DNA from: Candidatus Blautia pullistercoris
Lineage (GTDB): Bacteria; Bacillota; Clostridia; Lachnospirales; Lachnospiraceae
Assembly: GCA_019114545.1 (NCBI GenBank)
Contig: DXFG01000335.1
Coordinates: forward strand, 1 to 34,263
Reading direction: 5' to 3'
DNA: 34,263 nt
The notes under the pieces were generated by a model that did no database searches, was not told the DNA's origin, and saw only the letters and a program-made list of their open reading frames with translations. Shown here one piece after another: positions 26,666 through 34,263 of this stretch; position 1 is the first letter of the stretch, and each line of letters opens with the position of its first letter. The translations under genes were made by a program, and so were the position numbers.

Positions 26666-27982
26666 TCAAAGAAGGGACAGGAGATATTCTTTTGTATTTT
26701 TTTCCGGTTCTTCTAAAACGATTTCCAGAAATCTGTCCAGGGTTTCCCCGATCTCTTTTCCCGGTTTCATACCAGCCTGAATCAGATCCCTTCCGGAAAC
26801 TGCCAGATCCTTTAGAGAAACACATTCCTTTTTCTGAAGGATTTCCCGGTAGATTTCTCCAAGCCGTTCCAGCCAGTCCAGCTTTTCTTTCCGATGGTAG
26901 TCGCTCTGAGCCATAATATCTCCTCTTCGCACTTCCAGAAGAAGAGGAAACAATTCCGTACCTGTCTTAGAAAGGGCTCTGCGGACAGACCGGGGGGCTG
27001 CCTGCCAGGGACATTCATGCCAGTATACCAGTTTTCCTACCTTATTGATCGTATCATTATCAAAACGCAGCCTTTTCAGCACGGTTCTGGCAATTTTCTC
27101 ACTCTGTGCCGGATGACCGTGGAAATGGTCAATTCCATTTTCATCTCTTGTCCGTGTCTCTGCTTTTCCCAGATCATGAAACAAGAGGGTCAGCCGCAGA
27201 ATCCGGTCACCACGCACAGCTTCCATAGCTTTCAAAGTATGTTCTCCTACATTATAGCAATGGTGGGGATTTTCCTGGGGAGTCTCCATGGCCTTATCGA
27301 ATTCCCACAGAAAAATCTTCGTCAGCCCCAGTTCCCATGCCTTCTTCAGGTATTGGGGATGGGGAGAGATAAGAAGCTTTACCAGTTCTGTCTGAATCCG
27401 CTCTGCGCTGATCTTTTCCAGAGTTTCTCCCAGTTCCCTGGCTGCCCCGGCAGTCTTCTCTTCAATGGAAAAGCCAAGCTGGGCAGAAAAGCGCACTGCC
27501 CGCAGGATACGCAGGGCATCCTCTGTGAATCTTTCTCTGGGATCTCCCACACAGCGGACCACCTTATTTTTCAGATCTTCTACCCCTCCGAAAATATCCA
27601 CCAGACCGGTCCGGTGATTGTAGGCCATGGCATTGATGGTAAAATCCCGGCGCCTTAAGTCTTCTTTCAGGCTGGGGGTAAAAATCACCTCTTTTGGATG
27701 ACGGCCATCTTCATATTCTCCGTCAATCCGGTAAGTGGTTACTTCAAACCCTTCTTTTTCCATAAGCACTGTTACAGTTCCATGCTGGATTCCTGTATCC
27801 ACGGTTCTCGGGAAAATCTTTTTGACCTCTGCCGGAGTAGCAGAGGTGGTAATATCCCAGTCCGCCGGTGAACGGTGAAGGAGGCTGTCACGAACACAGC
27901 CTCCTACTACATAAGCATCATATCCATGTTCCTGTAAAGCATCTATGATCTTTTCTGCCTTTTTTGGAACCTCAATTCTCAT
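26666..27982 (-). CDS. cca: CCA tRNA nucleotidyltransferase / polyA polymerase family with HD domain
   Basis: MRIEVPKKAEKIIDALQEHGYDAYVVGGCVRDSLLHRSPADWDITTSATPAEVKKIFP; RRDFTINAMAYN; LLFHDLGKAETRTRDENGIDHFHGHPAQS. Confidence 0.95.
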   Translation of the reverse strand: MRIEVPKKAEKIIDALQEHGYDAYVVGGCVRDSLLHRSPADWDITTSATPAEVKKIFPRTVDTGIQHGTVTVLMEKEGFEVTTYRIDGEYEDGRHPKEVIFTPSLKEDLRRRDFTINAMAYNHRTGLVDIFGGVEDLKNKVVRCVGDPRERFTEDALRILRAVRFSAQLGFSIEEKTAGAARELGETLEKISAERIQTELVKLLISPHPQYLKKAWELGLTKIFLWEFDKAMETPQENPHHCYNVGEHTLKAMEAVRGDRILRLTLLFHDLGKAETRTRDENGIDHFHGHPAQSEKIARTVLKRLRFDNDTINKVGKLVYWHECPWQAAPRSVRRALSKTGTELFPLLLEVRRGDIMAQSDYHRKEKLDWLERLGEIYREILQKKECVSLKDLAVSGRDLIQAGMKPGKEIGETLDRFLEIVLEEPEKNTKEYLLSLL

Positions 27983-27984
27983 AA

Positions 27985-29424
27985 TTAATAAGCACGCCCC
28001 CAGTAAACCATTTTCTTGGCCGGTTTTCCACATACCACACATTTGTCAGACAGGTTTTCCTGTGCAAAAGGTATGCACCTTGCCGTAGCCTGAACATCTT
28101 CTTTTACCTTGTCTTCACATTCTCTGCAGCCGCACCACATAGCCTTTACAAAGCCCGGTTTCTCGTTGATGGTCTTTTTGAAAGACTCATAATCAGTTGC
28201 CACATAGGTATGGGCATCTCTATGTGCCCGGGCTCTCTCCAGCATTTCCTTCTGCATGATATCCAGGATCTCCTGTACTTTCTTATCCAGTTCATCCAGA
28301 GAAACAATGGTTTTCTCTCTGGTATCTCTGCGGACAACCACTGCCTGATTTGCCTCAATGTCCTTTGGACCGCATTCAATACGAACCGGGATTCCTCTCA
28401 TCTCCTGTTCTGCAAACTTAAATCCGGGACTCTTGTCAGTCTTATCCGTTTTCACACGGATACCTGCCGCTTTTAACTGAGCCTCTAATTTTTCTGCTGT
28501 CTCCAGGACTCCTTCCTTTCTCTGCTGGATCGGTATGATCACTGCCTGTACCGGTGCGATCCTGGGAGGCAGTACCAGTCCGCTGTTATCACCGTGGACC
28601 ATGATCAGAGCTCCGATCATACGAGTAGTCATACCCCAGGAGGTCTGATGGACATACTGGAGTTTATTCTCTTTGTCTGTATACTGAATGTCGAAAGCCT
28701 TTGCAAAACCATCCCCAAAGTTGTGGCTGGTTCCTGACTGAAGAGCCTTGCCGTCATGCATCAGGGACTCAATCGTATAAGTAGCCTCTGCTCCGGCAAA
28801 TTTCTCCTTTTCTGTCTTCTTTCCTTTGATCACCGGGATCGCCAGTACTTCCTCGCAGAAGTCAGCGTAAAGGTTCAGCATCTGAATGGTCCTCTCTTCT
28901 GCTTCTTCTGCTGTGGCATGAGCGGTATGTCCTTCCTGCCATAAGAATTCTCTGGAGCGGAGGAAAGGCCTGGTAGTCTTCTCCCACCGAACTACCGAGC
29001 ACCACTGGTTGTACACCTTAGGCAGATCTCTGTGGGAATGAATCTCCTTAGAATACAGATCACAGAACAATGTTTCAGAAGTAGGACGTACACAGAGTCT
29101 TTCCTGAAGTGGCTCCAACCCTCCATGGGTCACCCAGGCCACCTCAGGGGCAAAACCCTCCACATGATCCTTTTCCTTCTGGAGAAGACTTTCCGGAATA
29201 AACATGGGAAGATACACATTTTCTACTCCGGTCTCCTTAAACCTTCTGTCCAGCTCATGCTGAATATTTTCCCAGATCGCATATCCTGCCGGTTTGATCA
29301 CCATACAGCCTTTTACGCTGGTATAGTCAATCAATTCTGCCTTTTTCACTACATCTGTATACCACTGGGCAAAATCCTCCTCCATAGAAGTGATTTCCTT
29401 AACAAGTTTCTTATCCTTTGCCAT
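27985..29424 (-). CDS. proS: Prolyl-tRNA synthetase
   Basis: [102 protein letters not shown]; ...MVYWGRAY C-terminus. Confidence 0.97.
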   Translation of the reverse strand: MAKDKKLVKEITSMEEDFAQWYTDVVKKAELIDYTSVKGCMVIKPAGYAIWENIQHELDRRFKETGVENVYLPMFIPESLLQKEKDHVEGFAPEVAWVTHGGLEPLQERLCVRPTSETLFCDLYSKEIHSHRDLPKVYNQWCSVVRWEKTTRPFLRSREFLWQEGHTAHATAEEAEERTIQMLNLYADFCEEVLAIPVIKGKKTEKEKFAGAEATYTIESLMHDGKALQSGTSHNFGDGFAKAFDIQYTDKENKLQYVHQTSWGMTTRMIGALIMVHGDNSGLVLPPRIAPVQAVIIPIQQRKEGVLETAEKLEAQLKAAGIRVKTDKTDKSPGFKFAEQEMRGIPVRIECGPKDIEANQAVVVRRDTREKTIVSLDELDKKVQEILDIMQKEMLERARAHRDAHTYVATDYESFKKTINEKPGFVKAMWCGCRECEDKVKEDVQATARCIPFAQENLSDKCVVCGKPAKKMVYWGRAY

Positions 29425-29494
29425 TTTTCTACTCCTTTTTCTCTTATTCTTTCTTCTATAGGGCAGTCCGAGGGACTTTCCTCCAGAAGAAAAA

Positions 29495-29730
29495 GACACC
29501 GGATCCCCATCCAGGGACCGATGTCTTGCTTCGGCGGTACCACCCTAATTGACGGCTTTTCGCCATCCACTTTCAGCTCTTCTAACGCCAGAGACTGCGT
29601 CCTGCTCCTCGCAGGCAGCTCCAAGGCGGGTTCCCCTTCTTCCGGGAAGGATCTCTCACCGCTGATCCTCTCTCTGTGCCCTTCCGTTCAGGTACTTTTC
29701 CTCTTCATCGCCATTTTCTTCTTTATCTGG
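29495..29730 (-). ncRNA. T-box leader controlling proS
   Basis: Minus strand contains GGTGGTACCGCC (29533-29544), the T-box antiterminator element, followed by terminator GACATCGGTCCC-TGGATG-GGGATCCGGTGTC + TTTTTCTT (29495-29525). Upstream AAGTACC and GCGGTGAGAG fit stem I AG-bulge/GNUG motifs. Confidence 0.92.
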
Positions 29731-29777
29731 AAACATTTTATTGGAATTTTTCCTATTTGTCAAGGCTGAACCGCTCC

Positions 29778-30263
29778 TTATAATTCCAGCTCCACCTTTC
29801 TCCCTGTAGGACTGTACTGGTAATAGCGTACCCCTGCCGCATCCAGCATCCTTTTGGATGCCTTTACCGCCGGCGTATCCCCGTACTTGTCACTTCCGTA
29901 TACAATCGTCTTGATCCCTGCCTGTATGATGGCCTTTGCACATTCATTACAGGGAAACAGAGAAACATACAGCTTTGCTCCTTCCAGAGATCCGCCCCTG
30001 TAATTCAGGATCGCATTCAACTCACTGTGGGTCACATAAAAATATTTGGTATCAAACTCCTCCCCTTCCCTGGCCCAGGGGAATTCATCATCTGAGCAGC
30101 CCATTGGGAACCCATTATATCCCATAGAAAGGATTTTATTGTCCTGGCTGACAATACAGGATCCCACCTGAGAGTTGGGGTCCTTTGACCGCATTCCGGA
30201 CAATTCGGCAACACCCATAAAATACTCATCCCAGGATATATAGCCCTGTCTTTTTCCTGACAT
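29778..30263 (-). CDS. dCMP deaminase / ComEB-like deoxycytidylate deaminase
   Basis: SWDEYFMGVAELSGMRSKDPNSQVGSCIVSQDNKILSMGYNGFPMGCSDDEFPW; THSELNAILNYRG; SLFPCNECAKAIIQAGIKTIVY. Confidence 0.93.
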   Translation of the reverse strand: MSGKRQGYISWDEYFMGVAELSGMRSKDPNSQVGSCIVSQDNKILSMGYNGFPMGCSDDEFPWAREGEEFDTKYFYVTHSELNAILNYRGGSLEGAKLYVSLFPCNECAKAIIQAGIKTIVYGSDKYGDTPAVKASKRMLDAAGVRYYQYSPTGRKVELEL

Positions 30264-30317
30264 CTGTCTCACTCCTATTCTTAGCAACAGGCATCTGTCA
30301 TAGAACACATCTGCTGC

Positions 30318-30947
30318 TTACTTTGTACCAAAGATCCGGTCTCCCGCATCTCCAAGACCTGGAACAATATATCCATGGTCATTTAAATGGTCATCTAAAG
30401 CCCCGATATAAATATCCACATCCGGGTGGGCTTCTGCAAGGGCTTTTACCCCCTCAGGGGCAGCGATGATACACATAAAACGGATATTTTTCACGCCCTT
30501 TTCCTTCAGCATGGAAATTGCTTCCACTGCTGATCCCCCTGTAGCCAGCATGGGATCTGTGACAAACACTTCTCTCTCCCCGCAGTCTGCGGGAAGCTTA
30601 CAGTAATATTCCACCGGTTTTAAGGTCTCGGGGTCACGGTATAAACCAATATGGCCTACCTTTGCGGCAGGCACCATGGTCAGCATCCCTTCCACCATAC
30701 CAAGACCGGCACGGAGGATGGGGACTACCGCCATTTTCTTGCCTGCCAGTTCCTTGGCAGTCATTTTTGTAATAGGAGTCTCAATCTCCACATCCTTCAG
30801 TTTCAGATCCCGGGTTGCCTCATAGGCCATAAACATGGCGACTTCACTTACCAGTTCCCGGAATTCTTTCGAGCTTGTCTCTTTTCTCCGGATGATTCCG
30901 ATTTTGTGCTGGATCAGCGGATGTTCCATTACTAATACTTTTCCCAT
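30318..30947 (-). CDS. upp: Uracil phosphoribosyltransferase
   Basis: [82 protein letters not shown]. Confidence 0.97.
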   Translation of the reverse strand: MGKVLVMEHPLIQHKIGIIRRKETSSKEFRELVSEVAMFMAYEATRDLKLKDVEIETPITKMTAKELAGKKMAVVPILRAGLGMVEGMLTMVPAAKVGHIGLYRDPETLKPVEYYCKLPADCGEREVFVTDPMLATGGSAVEAISMLKEKGVKNIRFMCIIAAPEGVKALAEAHPDVDIYIGALDDHLNDHGYIVPGLGDAGDRIFGTK

Positions 30948-30986
30948 ATGATTTCTCCTCTGTATCTGCGGTGTAAAGGCAAATCT

Positions 30987-31421
30987 TTACTCTTCATGCT
31001 CTATAAGATCGATCCTTCTCTGATGTCTTTCCTCATGGGAAAATTCCGTATGAAGGAAAGTATCTACAATCTTCACTGCCAGTCCGGGGCCTACTACCCG
31101 TCCTCCCAGCGCCAGGATATTGGCATCGTTGTGAAGTCTGGTAGCTTCTGCACTGAAGCAGTCTGTACATAGGGCCGCCCGGATCCCTTTCATTTTATTC
31201 GCTGCTATAGAAATACCGATCCCCGTTCCACAGATCAGAATCCCTTTGTCACAGACTCCATTCTGGATCGCCCTTCCTACTTTTCTGGCATAGACAGGAT
31301 AATCTACGGATTTTGTGCTGTCACAGCCAAAGTCTTGATAGGGAATCCCTTTTTCCTCCAGATATTTTATAATTTCCTGTTTCAGTTCATAACCGCCATG
31401 GTCACAACCCAATGCTATCAT
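30987..31421 (-). CDS. rpiB: Ribose-5-phosphate isomerase B
   Basis: MIALGCDHGGYELKQEIIKYLEEKG; DKGILICGTGIGISIAANKMKGIRAALC. Confidence 0.96.
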   Translation of the reverse strand: MIALGCDHGGYELKQEIIKYLEEKGIPYQDFGCDSTKSVDYPVYARKVGRAIQNGVCDKGILICGTGIGISIAANKMKGIRAALCTDCFSAEATRLHNDANILALGGRVVGPGLAVKIVDTFLHTEFSHEERHQRRIDLIEHEE

Positions 31422-31463
31422 TAAAAAACCTCCTTTGCATAATAATCTTCTCCTTTTTCATTC

Positions 31464-32513
31464 TCACAGCCGTATGATGTGATGGCCTGCCGCTTTCAGC
31501 AGCCGGTTCATAATCGCCTGTCCCATTTTCGGGGTATCGAAAGACTCTGAAAAAATAGCGTCCACCTTTTCTTCATCAAATTCCCGGAGAATCCCAAAAA
31601 GATGGCGGGCAATCCCTTCTTCGTCCCGCCTGGTACCGATGCTCTTTACCACAGCGGCCTGATACCTTCCTCTGGTCTCGTCTGTGGCGATAACCCCTGC
31701 CCCTTTTCCTTCTGCTTTCAGCTTTGCGCATTGTGTATTGATATATGCAATGGTATCCTCTGCTTTCCCTTCTACTATAGTAAGAGATGCCTGCGGAGCA
31801 TAATGGCGGTACTTCATCCCCGGCGCCTTTGGCCGGACATTCTCATCTGTAATAAGCAGTCCTCTGTCTACCTTTACCTGCCCGATCACATCCTCCATCA
31901 TTTCCTGGTTAATATAGCCAGGGCGAAGGATTACCGGCTCGTCTTCTGTAAAATCTACAATGGTGGATTCCAGTCCGATTCCCACACTGCCCCCGTCTAT
32001 GATCATATCGATCTTTCCCTCCAGGTCTTCCCGGACATGAGAAGCCCGGGTGGGGCTGGGCCTCCCTGAAGTATTGGCGCTGGGAGCCGCAACATACCCT
32101 CCCCCTGCCCTGATCAGAGCCGCCGCTACCGGATGGCTGGGCATCCGCACCGCTACGCTCTCCAGTCCCCCTGTGGTTTCATAAGGCACCACAGAGCTTT
32201 TTTCAAATATCATAGTCAATGGCCCCGGCCAGAAGGCTTCTGCCATCTTCCTGGCCTTTAAAGGTATTGCTTTTACGATCTTATCCAGGCTCTCCATATC
32301 TGCGATATGTATGATAAGGGGATTATCTGAAGGCCTTCCCTTAGCCTGGTAGATTTTCCGGGAAGAGTCTGGATTCAGTCCGTCTCCTCCCAGACCATAA
32401 ACGGTTTCCGTAGGAAAGGCTACCAGACCGCCCTCTTTTAGGACCCTGCCGGCCTCTTCCATCACTTTTTCATCCGGATGTTCTTTATCTACTGTGACTA
32501 CTGTTGTATTCAC
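31464..32513 (-). CDS. sua5: L-threonylcarbamoyladenylate synthase (Sua5/YwlC)
   Basis: EAGRVLKEGGLVAFPTETVYGLGGDGLNPDSSRKIYQAKGRPSDNPLIIHIADM; APSANTSGRPSPTRASHV; C-terminal Sua5 domain RPKAPGMKYRHYAPQASL. Confidence 0.95.
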   Translation of the reverse strand: MNTTVVTVDKEHPDEKVMEEAGRVLKEGGLVAFPTETVYGLGGDGLNPDSSRKIYQAKGRPSDNPLIIHIADMESLDKIVKAIPLKARKMAEAFWPGPLTMIFEKSSVVPYETTGGLESVAVRMPSHPVAAALIRAGGGYVAAPSANTSGRPSPTRASHVREDLEGKIDMIIDGGSVGIGLESTIVDFTEDEPVILRPGYINQEMMEDVIGQVKVDRGLLITDENVRPKAPGMKYRHYAPQASLTIVEGKAEDTIAYINTQCAKLKAEGKGAGVIATDETRGRYQAAVVKSIGTRRDEEGIARHLFGILREFDEEKVDAIFSESFDTPKMGQAIMNRLLKAAGHHIIRL

Positions 32514-32555
32514 CTTAAAACCTCTTCTCCCTTAGTTTCTTACAATTCAGCCTTA

Positions 32556-33266
32556 TCATACCACATCTGCGCCTTCCTTTTCCACAATTTTTAGAAATTT
32601 TAAGATTCCTGAAGAAATTGCCCGGGCACATTTTTTCTGATACTCTTCTGTCTGAAGAAGTTCTGCTTCTCTGGGATTGGTAAGGAAGCCAGTCTCTACA
32701 ATGTTTACAATCCCTTCGCTTTTCTTCAGAAGATAATAAGAATCATTGGCTTTTGCCTTTCGGGGCCTTTGGATCTCCAGTTCTTCATTCAAAGCTTCCT
32801 GGATATACTCTGCCAGTTCCCCTCCTTTTTCTGAACCGGTGTAATAAAACACCTGAGGTCCACAGACACTCTGGTCCTGATAACTGTTCTGATGAATACT
32901 CACGGTAAGAAGGGGATCTGTTTCTTGAATGATCTCACAGCGTTTCTTCAGATCCTGGTTTTTCTTGTTCGGGCTGTCCTCCTCGTAAAGCCCCCGGTCA
33001 TCTTCCCTGGTGAATACAACCTGAACCCCTTCCTCTTCCAGATATTCCCCCAGATATCCGGCAATCTTCAGGTTGATCCCCTTTTCTTCCAGCCCGTCAA
33101 TTCCCACAACTCCCGGATCAATCCCTCCGTGTCCGCTGTCTATCACGATCACTTTTGGCTCCTGAAGCTGCTCCTTTCCTGCCAGAACGGCCCCTTCTCT
33201 GGACAAGAAATATATGGCGAAAAGCATTCCTACAGCCATGAGCCTCTTTATCCAGCGTTTCCACAT
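32556..33266 (-). CDS. cwlD: N-acetylmuramoyl-L-alanine amidase, CwlD-like
   Basis: VIVIDSGHGGIDPGVVGIDGLEEKGINLKIAGYL; LLTVSIHQNSY; NIVETGFLTNPREAELLQ. Start 33266 has a GGAGAA RBS. Confidence 0.9.
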   Translation of the reverse strand: MWKRWIKRLMAVGMLFAIYFLSREGAVLAGKEQLQEPKVIVIDSGHGGIDPGVVGIDGLEEKGINLKIAGYLGEYLEEEGVQVVFTREDDRGLYEEDSPNKKNQDLKKRCEIIQETDPLLTVSIHQNSYQDQSVCGPQVFYYTGSEKGGELAEYIQEALNEELEIQRPRKAKANDSYYLLKKSEGIVNIVETGFLTNPREAELLQTEEYQKKCARAISSGILKFLKIVEKEGADVV

Positions 33267-33324
33267 AAAAGTTCTCCTTGCTTTTCCCTCTGTAAAATAT
33301 ATGCGGAAAAAAAGGCAAAAAGAA

Positions 33325-33368
33325 GACTGCCCCTTGGAAGTGCAGCGCACTTAAGGGACAGCCTTGAA
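33325..33368 (-). terminator. Intrinsic terminator of the ABC permease gene
   Basis: Minus strand GGCTGTCCCTTAAGTGC-gct-GCACTTCCAAGGGGCAGTC followed by TTCTTTTTGCCTTTTTTT. Confidence 0.75.
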
Positions 33369-33376
33369 TTTTTTCT

Positions 33377-34228
33377 TTATTTAACAGCGCCGTTTACAAC
33401 ACCGTTGAGGATCTGTTTCTGGCATACCAGGTAGAAGATCAGGATCGGAATCAGGGCCAGCAGGTAAGATGCAAAGGCCAGGTTGTAGTTTGTACCGAAC
33501 TGTGTCTGGAAGTTTAACTGTGCCAGCGGCAATGTGTTCACATTGGTACCGGACAGGATAACCAGCGGAGTCATAACATCATTCCATGTACCAAGAGCAG
33601 TCAGGACTGCTACTGTTGCATGCATGGGTTTCATAACCGGGAAGATAATGCTCCAGTAAGTTTTCCATGTGGTTGCTCCATCAACTCTTGCCGCTTCTTC
33701 AAGAGCCAGCGGGATATTCTTCAGATAGCCGGAATACAGCAGCAGGTTCATAGGCATATAGAATACCGTATACAACAGGATAACGCCCACTCTGTTTGCC
33801 AGCCCCATCTGTGCCGTCAGTTTTACAACCGGCATCATCAGGATTGCGAATGGTACGAACATACCGCTTACAATGTAAAGATAGATGAAACTGTAGGCCT
33901 TGCTGTGTGCCATGCTTCTGCCTATAGCATATCCTGCCAGAGAATGGATGATTACTGCCAGGACAATAGCAATCACTGTGATCAGTACACTGTTTGCCAG
34001 AGAGTTCCAGAAATCGGTAACTTCCATAGCCTGAGCAAAGTTGCTGAAGCTCCAGGAGCTTGGGAACGCCAGTGCTCCTGCAATGTCATTAGTCATTTCA
34101 GAAGGCTGCTTAAAAGCAATAATGATGGTCATATACAATGGAAAGAAAATGGTTAAGCAGCCGATGATCAAGAGAATGGTAATCGGCCAGTTTGTACGTG
34201 CCGTCTGTTTATTTCCTTTTCTATTCAT
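33377..34228 (-). CDS. Carbohydrate ABC transporter permease (MalG-like)
   Basis: GCLTIFFPLYMTIIIAFKQPSEM; EAA loop LEEAARVDGATTWKTYWSIIFPVMKP; C-terminal ...FYLVCQKQILNGVVNGAVK. Confidence 0.95.
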   Translation of the reverse strand: MNRKGNKQTARTNWPITILLIIGCLTIFFPLYMTIIIAFKQPSEMTNDIAGALAFPSSWSFSNFAQAMEVTDFWNSLANSVLITVIAIVLAVIIHSLAGYAIGRSMAHSKAYSFIYLYIVSGMFVPFAILMMPVVKLTAQMGLANRVGVILLYTVFYMPMNLLLYSGYLKNIPLALEEAARVDGATTWKTYWSIIFPVMKPMHATVAVLTALGTWNDVMTPLVILSGTNVNTLPLAQLNFQTQFGTNYNLAFASYLLALIPILIFYLVCQKQILNGVVNGAVK

Positions 34229-34263
34229 TATAACTGCTCCTCCTTACTTCCTGTAAATTTCAT
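34228..34263 (-). CDS. Extreme C-terminus of an upstream gene, probably the partner permease; truncated by window edge
   Basis: Minus-strand frame ...MKFTGSKEEQL* ends in TAATG overlap with the MalG-like start; sugar permease genes are usually paired. Confidence 0.4.
   Translation of the reverse strand: MKFTGSKEEQL

Overview
This looks like chromosomal sequence from a low-to-mid GC, spore-forming Firmicute, most like Lachnospiraceae from protein style and synteny; no database search was run. Most genes are on the minus strand. Core blocks: (i) yabP-yabQ-divIC-spoIIE-tilS-hpt-ftsH; (ii) cwlD-sua5-rpiB-upp-dCMP deaminase; (iii) a T-box-controlled proS followed by cca, a CotS-like kinase, HU and the S4-domain gene rqcP. 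Also present are asnA, a DtxR/MntR-type regulator, DivIVA-like and DUF975 proteins, a COG3044 ABC-class ATPase, divergent degV/TetR, a GH13 enzyme, three tRNAs (Arg-ACG, Leu-TAA, Tyr-GTA) and a sugar ABC permease at the right edge. The most accessory-looking part is a tight four-gene minus-strand operon at 9657-14947. It encodes a secreted transglutaminase-like protein with eleven 22-aa GWWY repeats, an MBOAT acyltransferase, a DHHW/AlgX-like SGNH protein, and a lipoprotein ending in two copies of PEQSTEGCLGDVEINQ. Those two copies differ at six codons, all synonymous. Other items worth checking: a 68-bp direct repeat (67/68 identical) with internal hairpin between yabP and rqcP; two abutting palindromes in the degV/tetR intergenic region; and a possible 15-aa hydrophobic micro-ORF next to tRNA-Leu.
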